From UBA2386 sp046306335 (GTDB lineage: Bacteria > Planctomycetota > UBA1135 > UBA2386), in contig JBKDXM010000135.1 of assembly GCA_046306335.1 (NCBI GenBank), positions 1 to 33,598 on the forward strand: a DNA stretch of 33,598 nt, given 5' to 3'. Position numbers and translations under genes: made by a program. The notes beneath the pieces were generated by a model that made no database searches, was not told where the DNA came from, and saw only the letters and a list, made by a program, of their open reading frames with translations. Numbering within the stretch: the first letter of the stretch is position 1; each line of letters begins with the position of its first letter. Below are positions 7,391-16,104 of this stretch, piece by piece.

Positions 7391-8851
7391 CGGCAGCACG
7401 CGGTTCTCGGTGGTCGGCGGCGCGGGCAGCGCCACCGGCACCTCGCCGTTCTGCACCGCACCGGCGCGATCGCGGGCGAACTCCGCGGCCACGGCGACCA
7501 GCGCGGCGACGTCGGCCTTGTCGCCTTCGACGAGCCACGAGCGCACGCTGCCGTCCGCGGCGTTGGCCGGATCGTCGAGCCACGGCGAGAGTTGCAGCAC
7601 GCCGGCAGCGGTCGCCGACGATGCCATCGCCGCGCCCGGTTCAGCGACCGCGGTCGTCAGGAACGCGCGCAGCGCGGCGCGCAGGCCCGCGGCATCGAGC
7701 GGCGCCGTGGCGCCGGGTGCGGGTTGGGCGGCACCGCCGGCGTCCGCGCTGCGGCTGCGTTCGCGGTCGGGGCCTGCTTCGGTGCTGCGCCGGTCGCCAG
7801 CGCCACCCCCCGCGCCCGCACCGGCCCCACCGCGGGCCGGCCGGCCTGCGCCGCCCCCGAGCACGCGGTCGGGCGTCGCCGGCTTGCGCTTGGCGTCGTC
7901 CGCCTCGGCCGTGCCGCCGGGCAGCGGCGCAGCGAAGTCGAGGACCAGCAGCGGCGTCGGCGCGGGCGCGGCCTTGGCGGCGGCACGGGCGGCGGGCTCC
8001 GCATCCGCCAGCGCGCTGTCGGACGGCGACGCGGCGACGTGGCCGGGCGCGGGCGCCGCGCCGGCGGGCGGCGGCGACGGCGCGTCCGCTGCCGCGCTGC
8101 GCTCGGCGGGCGCCGGCTGCTGGTTTGGCGCCGCAACCGGCGCAGCACCCAGCTGGGCATTCCCCGACTGGACGTCCTGCGGCTCGGCTGCTTGCTGCTG
8201 GGCCTCCTGCGGTTGGGCCTCCTGCCGCTGGGCTTCCTGCCGCTGGGCCGCGGGTGGCAGCGCAGCAGGGCCTGCAGCGACGGCATCCCCCGACGCCGGA
8301 ACTCCCGGCCGCGCGGTCGCGGCGGGCAGGCCGGCGTTGCCCTGTGCTTTGCCCTTCGCGGCGTCGCCGCTGCGCGTGGCCACCGCCCCGGGTGCAACGC
8401 CGCCGGCGGCGTCGCCCGTGGGCAACCCACCGATCGCCTGTGGTTCCTCGCCGCGCGCGACCGCCTGCGAGCGTTCGACCGCCGGCGCGCGGTCGCTGCC
8501 CGACCACGCATCGAGCCACAGCGCGGCGAGCAACGCCGCCGCCGCCGTGCCGAGGCTCCAGAGCACGCGCGGCAGCAACCGCAGGGTCGGCGTGTCGGTC
8601 GCGGTTGGCGCTGGCGCGGCCGGTGCGGCGGCGAGCGCAGCGCGCACGCGGTCGGCCATCGCGACCGGCCGCGTCGGGGCCTGCAGGGCGGCGCGCACGG
8701 CGGCGACGGTGCGTTCGTAGGCGGCGAGGTCGGCGCGCAGTTGCGCGTTGACGCGCAACTCGGCGACGAAGCGCTCGCGCTCGCGCTCGCCCATGCGCTC
8801 GTCGACCCAATCGGCGAAGCGTTCGTCGTCCTGGCGGTCGGCGGGCGTCAT
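7349..8851 (-). CDS. Anti-sigma factor-like membrane protein with long low-complexity region
   Basis: The protein has 500 residues. The ATG at 8851 overlaps the TGA of the ECF sigma gene as ATGA, so the two are translationally coupled and this is the likely partner that sequesters the sigma factor. Residues 1-60 are a charged helical domain (DDERFADWVDERMGERERERF) like other anti-sigma N-termini, but without the H-x3-C-x2-C zinc motif of ZAS proteins. One membrane segment lies at about 97-115 (LWSLGTAAAALLAALWLDAW). About 250 residues of Ala/Pro/Gln-rich low-complexity sequence follow, including QRQEA repeats, then a C-terminal domain of about 120 residues (LDAAGLRAALRAFLTTAVAE onward) predicted outside the membrane. 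The start is fixed by the overlap. The sigma-binding role is inferred from position and layout. Confidence 0.8.
   Translation of the reverse strand: MTPADRQDDERFADWVDERMGERERERFVAELRVNAQLRADLAAYERTVAAVRAALQAPTRPVAMADRVRAALAAAPAAPAPTATDTPTLRLLPRVLWSLGTAAAALLAALWLDAWSGSDRAPAVERSQAVARGEEPQAIGGLPTGDAAGGVAPGAVATRSGDAAKGKAQGNAGLPAATARPGVPASGDAVAAGPAALPPAAQRQEAQRQEAQPQEAQQQAAEPQDVQSGNAQLGAAPVAAPNQQPAPAERSAAADAPSPPPAGAAPAPGHVAASPSDSALADAEPAARAAAKAAPAPTPLLVLDFAAPLPGGTAEADDAKRKPATPDRVLGGGAGRPARGGAGAGAGGGAGDRRSTEAGPDRERSRSADAGGAAQPAPGATAPLDAAGLRAALRAFLTTAVAEPGAAMASSATAAGVLQLSPWLDDPANAADGSVRSWLVEGDKADVAALVAVAAEFARDRAGAVQNGEVPVALPAPPTTENRVLPSARLVLRLQLRRR
8198..8242 (-). repeat. Three 15-bp tandem repeats coding for Q-rich pentapeptides
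   Basis: Three near-identical 15-bp units (forward ctgggcctcctgcgg, ttgggcctcctgccg, ctgggcttcctgccg) encode successive Q-x-Q-E-A pentapeptides in the linker of the anti-sigma-like protein. The unit is a multiple of three, so copy-number change would keep the frame and alter linker length. Confidence 0.7.
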
Positions 8852-9597
8852 CGGTCGAACTCCTGCAGCATCTCCTGGAGCAAGAGGCGGCCGCGGTGGA
8901 TGCGCGATCGCACCGTGCCCGGCTGCAGGCCGAGCGCCGCGGCGATCTCCTCGTACGACAGCGACTCCATGTCGCGCAGCACGACGGCGGCGCGGAACTC
9001 GTCGGGCAGGCGCTGGACGCACGCGCGCACGCGGGCGGCGAAGTCGCGCTGGTGCGCGGCGTCGACCGGGTCGCGTTCGCGTCCGGCCGGATCGAGGTAG
9101 AGGTCGTCGGTGCCGGGCAGCGGCGCGTCGAGCGAGCGCGTCGGCGCGCCGCGCTTCTGGGCCCGTCGGCGGCGGTGCTCGCCGATCGCGACGTTCATGG
9201 CGATCGTGTGCAGCCACGGCACGAAGCGCGCACCGTCGAACGCGGCGAGGCCGCGGTGCACGCGCAGGAAGGTCTCCTGGCAGAGGTCCTCGGCGGTCGC
9301 GCGGTCGCAGTGCAGGACGTGGATCATGATGCGCATCACCCGATCGGCGTGGCCGTCGACGAGCGCGCCGAAGGCGTCGCCGTCACCGGCCTGCGCCCGC
9401 TGCACGAGCGCGGCGAGCGCCGCGTCGTCGGCGGCGTCCGCCGCGTCGGGCCGCTGCGGGCGCGTCGGGCCGAGGACCAAACGCGGTCCGGCGGGCGCGG
9501 TTCCCTCGCGGGTCGTTGGGTCCTGGGTCAAGGCGGCTCGGGCGCGCCGGGCTCGACGCGCGGGCCCACGATAGCCATGGCGCCGACGGAACGACAT
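8848..9597 (-). CDS. RNA polymerase sigma factor, ECF (sigma-70 family)
   Basis: This is an extracytoplasmic-function sigma factor of up to 249 residues. Region 2 runs from about residue 62 (LAALVQRAQAGDGDAFGALV through AEDLCQETFLRVHRGLAAFD to PWLHTIAMNVA). Region 4 is near the end (LPDEFRAAVVLRDMESLSYE then EIAAALGLQPGTVRSRIHRG). No extra C-terminal domain follows. The first 55 residues are basic and low-complexity and probably not all translated; starts nearer residue 23 (TTG) or 41 (TTG) are plausible, and no clear ribosome-binding site decides. The stop overlaps the start of the anti-sigma-like gene by 4 bp, the usual order for such pairs. Target genes are unknown; autoregulation is common for the class. 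Confidence 0.93.
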   Translation of the reverse strand: MSFRRRHGYRGPARRARRARAALTQDPTTREGTAPAGPRLVLGPTRPQRPDAADAADDAALAALVQRAQAGDGDAFGALVDGHADRVMRIMIHVLHCDRATAEDLCQETFLRVHRGLAAFDGARFVPWLHTIAMNVAIGEHRRRRAQKRGAPTRSLDAPLPGTDDLYLDPAGRERDPVDAAHQRDFAARVRACVQRLPDEFRAAVVLRDMESLSYEEIAAALGLQPGTVRSRIHRGRLLLQEMLQEFDR

Positions 9598-9695
9598 CGC
9601 CCGACCGCGGTGAACGGGGCGTCCGCGCCGACTTTCGCGCCGTTGGCCGCGCCGGTTGCCGCATCCGGTCGCCGGCCCGACAATCGCCGGCCGCC

Positions 9696-9992
9696 ATGGC
9701 CCAGACCGTCTTCACGTTCGCCTGCCCGTGCTGCAACAAGTCGATCGAGGTCGACACCCGCTCGGGCAAGGCGCGCGCCGTCCGCGCCGACGAGGCCAAG
9801 GGGGGCCGCAACCTCGACGACCTGCTGGCGGCGCAGAAGCGCGACCAGCAGCGGCTGACCGACCTGTTCGACTCGGCCAAGGACGATCAGGCCAAGCAGC
9901 AGGAAGCGCTCGACGCCAAGCTGCGCCGCGCCAAGGAAGAGGCGAAGAAGGACAAGGACACCAAGCCGCGCAACCCGTTCGACCTCGACTGA
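9696..9992 (+). CDS. Small protein with Cys cluster and coiled coil
   Basis: The protein has 98 residues. The N-terminus MAQTVFTFACPCCNKSIEVD has one C-x-C-C cluster resembling half of a zinc ribbon (as in FmdB-like or zinc-finger/thioredoxin-type N-termini), but there is no second Cys pair, so metal binding would need dimerisation. Residues 40-90 are highly charged (KRDQQRLTDLFDSAKDDQAK, then KLRRAKEEAKKDKDTK) and likely a coiled coil. The ATG at 9696 is chosen because the N-terminus then begins at the conserved-looking Cys segment; the frame is open upstream to 9516 over low-complexity sequence. Function is unknown. It is divergent from the ECF sigma gene. Confidence 0.75.
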   Translation: MAQTVFTFACPCCNKSIEVDTRSGKARAVRADEAKGGRNLDDLLAAQKRDQQRLTDLFDSAKDDQAKQQEALDAKLRRAKEEAKKDKDTKPRNPFDLD

Positions 9993-10516
9993 CGGGCGCG
10001 CGTCGACGATTGCGCCCTGGAGTCGGCGTCACGGGACGCGCGCCGCTCCGGTGCGTGGATCCGCGGCTGGGGCGAAGCCGACCTCCGCCGGCGAACCGGT
10101 GGCTTCGCGGCAGCTCGGCGGCGAGTTCCCGGCCGCGCAGGCGCGCTTCGGTTCGCGGACTGCAACCCGCTGCACCGCGACTGCTGGGTGCTGCGTGCTG
10201 CTGGGCTCTTGGTGGTTGGCCTCTGTGTCCTCTGTGTTCTCTGTGGTTCCTTTCTGCTGCTGCTGAAGAAGAAGCAGAACAACCACAGAGAACACAGAGC
10301 GCAAAGAGCACAGAGCAGAGAACATCAGAGCAGGGCAGGGCAAACGGAGGGGGCGGTAGCAGGACTGCCGGCAGCTGCGGTGCGCGGTGCGCGGCGCGGC
10401 CTGCCGACACGCAGACTCCTGGCCTCGTGGGCCGATGTGCGTGGGCCGTGCGGCGGCCGCATTCCGCTCCGTTCGCCCCATGGCCGGAGCCGCCGTCGGC
10501 CGGTGCGATCCCTGGC
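9993..10516. other. 524-bp intergenic region with no credible gene
   Basis: Only short frames without family resemblance are present. The middle (10201-10330) departs sharply from local composition and holds the inverted repeat described separately; the flanks are ordinary GC-rich spacer. The PPDK promoter should lie here, but I cannot point to a defensible -35/-10. Confidence 0.6.
10230..10299. repeat. Perfect 19-bp inverted repeat with nested inner stem (REP-like)
   Basis: The left arm ctctgtgttctctgtggtt (10230-10248) is the exact reverse complement of the right arm at 10281-10299. Inside it a second 7-bp stem pairs 10252-10258 (ttctgct) with 10273-10279 (agcagaa), leaving a 14-nt loop. 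The arms are built from a 9-bp periodic motif (ctctgtgtc, ctctgtgtt, ctctgtggt at 10221-10247; matching agag-ending units on the right up to about 10320). It is not a typical terminator: it lacks a T-tract and lies about 240 bp from the upstream gene. The motif feels familiar from dispersed intergenic repeats in other large bacterial genomes; copy number here cannot be tested. Confidence 0.9.
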
Positions 10517-13288
10517 ATGTCCGCCTCGCAGCCGCACCGTCGCCGCGCCCCCGCGCTGCTCGTCCATCCCCTCGACGGCTTCCCGGCGCTCGCGCGGCGG
10601 CTCGGCGGCGCCGACGGCGTGCGCGACCTGCTCGGCGGCAAGGGCGCGAACCTCGCCGAGATGCGCTCGCTCGGCCTGCCGGTGCCGCCGGGCTTCGCCG
10701 TCACGACCGCCGCCTGCCGCGCCTTCCTCGCCGGCGGTGAGCGCTGGCCGGCGGGCCTGTGGCCGGCCGTCGAGCGCGCGCTCGCGGCGCTCGAACGGCA
10801 GACCGGCAAGCGCCTCGGCGATCCGCGCCGGCCGCTGCTGCTGTCGTGCCGCTCGGGCGCGCGCACCTCGATGCCCGGGATGATGGACACGGTGCTCAAC
10901 CTCGGCATGACCGACGCCGTGCGCGAGCAGCTCGCCGCCGACACCGGCGACGAACGCTTCGCGCTCGACGCGCACCGGCGCTTCGTGCAGATGTTCGGCA
11001 AGGTGGTGCTCGGCGCGCCCGAACAGGCGTTCGAGGACGTGCTGCGGCAGGCGCGGGCGCAGCGCGGCTGCGCCGACGACGCCGGCCTGCTGGCCGACGA
11101 CCTGCGGGCCGTGCTGGCGCGCTTCCAAGCGCTCGTCGCCGGCCACGGCGCGCGGCCGTTCCCGGCCGATCCGACGGCGCAACTGCGGCTGTGCGTCGAA
11201 GCCGTGTTCCGCTCGTGGAACGGCAAGCGCGCGCGCGACTACCGCACGGCGGCCGGCATCCCGCACGACCTCGGTACGGCCGTGAACGTGCAGGCGATGG
11301 TGTTCGGCAACCTCGGGCCGACGTCGGCGACCGGCGTGGCGACGACGCGCAACGTCACCGACGGCGGCAAGGCGATCGAGGGCGACTTCCTGGTGCAGGC
11401 GCAGGGCGAGGACGTCGTGTCCGGCACGCGCAAGACGCAGCCGGTCGCGGCGATGGCCGACTGGCAGCCCAAGCTCTGGCGGCAGTTCGTGCGCCACTGC
11501 AAGGCGCTCGAACGCCACTACCGCGACGTGCAGGACGTCGAGTTCACCGTCGAACGCGGCGTGCTGTGGATGCTGCAGACGCGCACGGCGAAGCGCACCG
11601 CGCAGGCTGCGGTGCGCATCGCCGTCGACCTCGCCGACGAGCGCCGCATCGACCGCGACGAGGCCCTGCTGCGCGTGCAGCCGGAGCACGTCGACCGCTT
11701 CCTGCACCCGCAGTTCGACGCCGCCGCGCGCGCCGCGGCGAAGGCCGAGGGCCGCCTGCTCGGCACGGGCCTCGACGTCTCGCCCGGCGCGGCCGTCGGC
11801 GTCGCAGCGTTCGACGCCGACACCGCCGTGCAGTTGGCCAAGGACGGCCAGCCGGTCGTGCTGGTGCGCGCCGAGACGCGCCCGGACGACGTGCACGGCC
11901 TGCTGGCCAGCAAGGGCGTGGTGACGAGCCGCGGCGGCCGCACCAGCCACGCCGCGCTGGTCGCGCGCCAGTTCGGCAAGCCCGCGGTCGTCGGCGCCGC
12001 GGCGCTGTGCATCGACGAAGCGGCGCGCACGCTGACGGCCGCCGACGGCACGGTCGTGCGCGCGGGCGAGTGGCTGTCGCTGGACGGCGGCACGGGCGAG
12101 GTGTTCGCCGGGCGGCTGGCGACGAAGGCCCCCGGCCTCGACGACCGCAAGCTGCAGCGGCTGCTCGGCTGGGCCGACGCCGCGCGGCGCCTGGGCGTGC
12201 AGGCCAACGCCGACCTGCCGGAGGACGCCACCCGCGCGCGGCGCTTTGGCGCCGAGGGCATCGGCCTGTGCCGGACCGAGCACATGTTCTTCGCGCCGGA
12301 TCGCCTGCCGCTGGTGCAGCAGCTGATCCTCGCCACCGACGACGACGAACGCCGCGGTTGCCTGGAGCGGCTGCTGCCGCTGCAGCGCGCCGACTTCGCC
12401 GGCCTGTTCCGCGCCATGGACGGGCTGCCGGTGACGATCCGCCTGCTCGACCCGCCGCTGCACGAGTTCCTGCCCGAGCACGACGCGCTGCTGCGCGAGA
12501 CGACGACGCTGCAGACGCGGCTCGAACTGCACGCCGGCGACGAACCGGCGCAGCGCGCGACGCTCGCCGAGCGGCAGCGCGTGCTCGCCAAGGTCGACGC
12601 GTTGCGCGAACAGAACCCCATGCTCGGCCTGCGCGGCGTGCGGCTGGGCATCCACATGCCCGAGCTGGTCCGCATGCAGGTGCGCGCGATCTTCGAGGCC
12701 GCGTGCGACGTCGCCGCCGCGGGCGTGCGGCCGCGGCCCAAGGTGATGATCCCGCTCGCCAGCACCAGCGCCGAGCTGGCGGTCGAACGCGCGGAGCTGG
12801 AGCCGGTCGTGCAGGACGTGCTGCGCGAACGCGGGCGGCGCATCCGCTATTCGTTCGGCACGATGGTCGAGACGCCGCGCGCTGCCCTGGTCGCCGGGCG
12901 GCTGGCCACGCACGCGGCGTTCTTCTCGTTCGGCACCAACGACCTCACGCAGACGACGTTCGGCATCTCGCGCGACGACGCCGCCACCGGCTTCCTGCAG
13001 GAGTACCTGCAGAAGGGCATCCTGCGCGACGACCCGTTCGCGACGATCGACCGCGACGGGGTCGGCGAACTGATGCGCATGGCCGTCGACCGCGGTCGCG
13101 CGGCGCGGCCCGACCTGGAGGTCGGCATCTGCGGCGAACACGGCGGCGAGCCGCGCTCGATCGCGTTCTGCGACGGCATCGGCGTCGACTACGTGTCGTG
13201 CTCGCCGTTCCGCGTGCCGGTGGCGCGGCTGGCGGCGGCGCAGGCGGCGCTGGCGCGGCAGGCCGCGGCGGCGAAGCCGCGCCGCTGA
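10517..13288 (+). CDS. ppdK: Pyruvate, phosphate dikinase
   Basis: This enzyme interconverts pyruvate + ATP + Pi and PEP + AMP + PPi in the cytoplasm. At 923 residues it is slightly longer than usual, with about 25 extra basic N-terminal residues. The ATP-grasp N-domain begins DLLGGKGANLAEMRSLGLPV then PPGF and contains LLSCRSGARTSMPGMMDTVL. The phospho-histidine domain carries VTSRGGRTSHAALVARQFGK; the catalytic His in TSH is kept, though the residue before T is Arg where Met is common. The PEP/pyruvate barrel has IGLCRTEHMFF, SFGTNDLTQTTFGISRDD, and the catalytic Cys in ICGEHGGEPRSIAFC, ending VSCSPFRVPVARLAAAQAAL. All key residues are present. It stands alone between an intergenic repeat and a convergent DUF4139 gene. 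Confidence 0.97.
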   Translation: MSASQPHRRRAPALLVHPLDGFPALARRLGGADGVRDLLGGKGANLAEMRSLGLPVPPGFAVTTAACRAFLAGGERWPAGLWPAVERALAALERQTGKRLGDPRRPLLLSCRSGARTSMPGMMDTVLNLGMTDAVREQLAADTGDERFALDAHRRFVQMFGKVVLGAPEQAFEDVLRQARAQRGCADDAGLLADDLRAVLARFQALVAGHGARPFPADPTAQLRLCVEAVFRSWNGKRARDYRTAAGIPHDLGTAVNVQAMVFGNLGPTSATGVATTRNVTDGGKAIEGDFLVQAQGEDVVSGTRKTQPVAAMADWQPKLWRQFVRHCKALERHYRDVQDVEFTVERGVLWMLQTRTAKRTAQAAVRIAVDLADERRIDRDEALLRVQPEHVDRFLHPQFDAAARAAAKAEGRLLGTGLDVSPGAAVGVAAFDADTAVQLAKDGQPVVLVRAETRPDDVHGLLASKGVVTSRGGRTSHAALVARQFGKPAVVGAAALCIDEAARTLTAADGTVVRAGEWLSLDGGTGEVFAGRLATKAPGLDDRKLQRLLGWADAARRLGVQANADLPEDATRARRFGAEGIGLCRTEHMFFAPDRLPLVQQLILATDDDERRGCLERLLPLQRADFAGLFRAMDGLPVTIRLLDPPLHEFLPEHDALLRETTTLQTRLELHAGDEPAQRATLAERQRVLAKVDALREQNPMLGLRGVRLGIHMPELVRMQVRAIFEAACDVAAAGVRPRPKVMIPLASTSAELAVERAELEPVVQDVLRERGRRIRYSFGTMVETPRAALVAGRLATHAAFFSFGTNDLTQTTFGISRDDAATGFLQEYLQKGILRDDPFATIDRDGVGELMRMAVDRGRAARPDLEVGICGEHGGEPRSIAFCDGIGVDYVSCSPFRVPVARLAAAQAALARQAAAAKPRR

Positions 13289-13379
13289 ACTCGCGACGCG
13301 GGCCGTCAGGCCGGGCCTGCGCGCCGCCGGGCATGCGGCTGCCGACAGCGCGCCGCCGCCCGGCGCCGCGCGCATTCCC

Positions 13380-15059
13380 TCAGCGCCAGAAGTAGTGCCA
13401 GCCGGCGTCGAACGTCGCCTCGCCGCCGGGCGCCACGGTCGCCGTCCAGCGGAACTCGGCGAAGCCGTTGTGCTGGAACCACCAGTGCGGCCAGCTCCAC
13501 CAGCCCCACCACGGGTTCGCGGAGCCGCCTTGCCAGGCCTGTACGAGGTCGAGTTGCTTCTGCGCGCCGCCCTGGCCGACCGTGTCGGCGAGGCCGAGCG
13601 CGCGGCGCGTGACCTCGACCTCGATGGCCTTGGGCTTGCGGTTGGTCAGCTTGATCGTGCCGGCGACGTCGACGCGCGCATACTGGTCGTCGCCCAGCCG
13701 GAACGGCCCCGGGTCGCGCTTCACCTCGCGCTCCTCGGTGTCGACCTTCACGTCGACGGCGACGTTGATCTCGAGGTCGGTCGCGCCGCCGCGCGGCGTG
13801 TAGAGCATCGTGCCCTGGGCCAGCAGCTTGCCGCCGGCGAGCACCAGTGCCGGCGCGGTCGTCAGCGGCGCGTCGCCGGTGTTGGTCAGGCGCAGCACGT
13901 GCCGGACCTTCGGCGCCGCCAGTTGGCGCGCGAGCTCGACGAGTTGCTGGCTCTGCAGGCCCTGGCGCACCTCCATCGGCGGCGCAAACGACACGTCGAG
14001 CCGGTACAGGTCGCGGTACGGCAGTTCGAACGCGGCGATCGGCAGCACCATGCGCTCGCCCTTCTTCAGCGTCACGTCGCGCAGCGTGAACACGAACAGG
14101 TCCTCGGCGCCCGCGCCCCCCTCGACCACCGGCTCGGGCTCGCCGCCCGCCGCGTCGCTCGCGGGGCTCGCTGCCTGCGCCATGAAGGCGTTGGACATGC
14201 GGTTGCTGAACGCCTGCGGCTGCATGCGGCGGCCCAGGTGCTCGGCGACCTGCGCGCCTTCCTGCTGCAACGCGATCGGATCGATCTCGCCCGCGTGGTC
14301 GAAGCGCGGCACGCCGACGACGAGGTTCACCGTCGCGGCCTGCAGGTCGATCAGGTCGTTGACCAGCGTCGCCTCGAACTGCGCCTTGGCCTTGCCGTCG
14401 CCGTCGATGTCGATGCGGTAGGCCGGGATCCAGCGCAGGCCGCGCTGCACGTACATGACGCCGACCTTGGCCTGCGGGCCGCCGCCGGCGAGGCGCAGCG
14501 TCAGGCGCGGCTTCTTGTCCTCGACGGCGATGCGGCCCTGGTAGTCGCCGCGGACCTCCAGTTCGCGCACCATCCCGAGCGGCAGCGCGCGCGTGCCCTG
14601 CGCGGTCTGCAGCAGCAGCAATTCGCCGTCGCTCGCCGACGGCAGCGTCTCGCGCGACGGCACGCCGAGCAGCTTGCCTTCGAGGCGCTCCTTGTCGGCC
14701 GTGACGACCAGCGCGTCCTTGCCCGCGTTGGCGCGCGCGAGCTGGCGCAGGTCCATCACCGTCGCGTCGCGGCGCACGGTGGTCATGCCGGCCTTGGCGC
14801 TGACCAGCCGGGCGCCGTCGACCGCGTACGGCCAGAACGCGCCGACCAGCGGCTGCGGCAGTTCGTCGAGCACGACCTCCTGGCCGTCGGCGGCGGCGAG
14901 CGGCCGCTCGCGCAGCACCCAGGCGTGGCCGTCCTTGAAGACGGTGACCTCGCGCACGGGCAGCGGGTCGGCGGCGGGGCCGGCAGGCGGCGCGGGCGAT
15001 TGGGCGGCGGCGGCGGCCAGCAGCAGGACGGACGGGAGCAACGGCGTCAGGAGGCGCAT
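13380..15059 (-). CDS. Secreted DUF4139-domain protein
   Basis: The protein has 559 residues. The start at 15059 gives a clear signal peptide (MRLLTPLLPSVLLLAAAAAQ). The early segment REVTVFKDGHAWVLRER and the later VGVMYVQRGLRWIPAYRIDI, FEATLVNDLIDLQAATVNLV and VGVPRF blocks are typical of the DUF4139 (mucoidy inhibitor A-like) beta-rich family. A variable Ala/Gly/Glu-rich loop (about residues 280-330) interrupts the domain. The C-terminus contains an unusual tryptophan cluster, PWWGWWSWPHWWFQHNGF (six or more Trp within 18 residues), then a beta-strand end. Function is unknown in the family; location is outside the cytoplasmic membrane. It lies 233 bp downstream of sdhB on the same strand and is convergent with ppdK. 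Confidence 0.87.
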   Translation of the reverse strand: MRLLTPLLPSVLLLAAAAAQSPAPPAGPAADPLPVREVTVFKDGHAWVLRERPLAAADGQEVVLDELPQPLVGAFWPYAVDGARLVSAKAGMTTVRRDATVMDLRQLARANAGKDALVVTADKERLEGKLLGVPSRETLPSASDGELLLLQTAQGTRALPLGMVRELEVRGDYQGRIAVEDKKPRLTLRLAGGGPQAKVGVMYVQRGLRWIPAYRIDIDGDGKAKAQFEATLVNDLIDLQAATVNLVVGVPRFDHAGEIDPIALQQEGAQVAEHLGRRMQPQAFSNRMSNAFMAQAASPASDAAGGEPEPVVEGGAGAEDLFVFTLRDVTLKKGERMVLPIAAFELPYRDLYRLDVSFAPPMEVRQGLQSQQLVELARQLAAPKVRHVLRLTNTGDAPLTTAPALVLAGGKLLAQGTMLYTPRGGATDLEINVAVDVKVDTEEREVKRDPGPFRLGDDQYARVDVAGTIKLTNRKPKAIEVEVTRRALGLADTVGQGGAQKQLDLVQAWQGGSANPWWGWWSWPHWWFQHNGFAEFRWTATVAPGGEATFDAGWHYFWR

Positions 15060-15292
15060 GGCGGGGCTCAACGTAGCCGCCCGGCGCGAGTTCCCGGCTG
15101 CGGTCCCGCGCCGGGGAGCGGCGCTGCGCGCGCGGCGATCGCACCTGCGCCGGCCATGGCAGCGGGCGCATCGACGGGGCCGCACGGAGGCCCTGTCCGA
15201 GCCGGCGAGCCATGTCGGCGAGGCGCGTCGCGGCCGCGAACACGGCCACGACGCGCGAAGGGGCAGCCCGTGGCAGGGCGTCTACCCGGCGC

Positions 15293-16090
15293 TCAGCCGT
15301 CGCCGCCGACGCGCTTCTTGCTCGGCGGCTCCTCGACCGCCTTCGCGCGCAGGAACTCGCGGTTCATCTCCGCGATCACGCGCACCGGGATCTCCTTCGG
15401 GCAGGCGGCTTCGCACTCGTTCTGGTTGGTGCAGTTGCCGAAGCCTTCCTTGTCCATCGCCGCGACGAGGTTGCGGGCGCGCGTCTCGCGCTCGACCCGG
15501 CCCTGCGGCAGGTGCATGAAGTGCGAGACCTTGGCGCCGACGAACAGCATCGCCGAGGCGTTCTTGCACGCCGCGACGCAGGCGCCGCAGCCGATGCAGG
15601 TGGCCGCGTCGAATGCGCGGTCGGCGTCGGCCTTGGGCACCGGGATGGCGTTGGCGTCCTGCGGCGCGCCGGTGTTCACCGAGATGAACGCGCCGGCCTG
15701 CACCACGCGGTCGAACGCGCTGCGGTCGACCATCAGGTCCTTGACCACCGGGAAGGCCTTCGCGCGCCACGGCTCGATCCAGATCTCGGCGCCGTCGCGG
15801 AAGCTGCGCATGTGCAGCTGGCAGGTCGTCGTGCCCGACTGCGGACCGTGCGGTTCGCCGTCGATCATCAGGCTGCAGGAGCCGCAGATGCCCTCGCGGC
15901 AGTCGTGGTCGAACACGACCGGCTCCTCGCCCTTCTTGATCAGCGACTCGTTGAGGACGTCGAGCATCTCGAGGAACGACATGTCGGGCGACACGCCGTC
16001 CAGCTCGTAGCGCACCATGCGGCCGTCCTGCTTGAAGTCGGCGGCGGTGCTGCGCTTCTGCTGGCGCCAGATGTGGAGGGTGAGCTTCAT
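15293..16090 (-). CDS. sdhB: Succinate dehydrogenase/fumarate reductase iron-sulfur subunit
   Basis: The protein has 265 residues and carries electrons from the flavin to the quinone site of complex II. The [2Fe-2S] cysteines are in CREGICGSC and the later C of SGTTTC. The C-terminal cluster ligands are in CIGCGACVAACKNAS and NCTNQNECEAACPKEI. The sequence style matches B-type (sdhCAB) complexes of Bacteroidota/Chlorobi-like and other bacteria rather than the E. coli enzyme. It starts 14 nt after the sdhA stop with a GGGGAA ribosome-binding site in the gap. It is the last gene of sdhC-sdhA-sdhB. Confidence 0.96.
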   Translation of the reverse strand: MKLTLHIWRQQKRSTAADFKQDGRMVRYELDGVSPDMSFLEMLDVLNESLIKKGEEPVVFDHDCREGICGSCSLMIDGEPHGPQSGTTTCQLHMRSFRDGAEIWIEPWRAKAFPVVKDLMVDRSAFDRVVQAGAFISVNTGAPQDANAIPVPKADADRAFDAATCIGCGACVAACKNASAMLFVGAKVSHFMHLPQGRVERETRARNLVAAMDKEGFGNCTNQNECEAACPKEIPVRVIAEMNREFLRAKAVEEPPSKKRVGGDG

Positions 16091-16104
16091 CGTGGTGTTC
16101 CCCG

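Noticed and set aside
10325..13375. Long minus-strand open frame opposite ppdK
   Set aside because: It has the composition of an antisense shadow and covers a full-length, motif-complete PPDK on the other strand.
15060..15292. Possible small gene between sdhB and the DUF4139 gene
   Set aside because: Frames in these 233 bp are short, Arg/Ala-rich and without motifs or a ribosome-binding site; it is treated as spacer.
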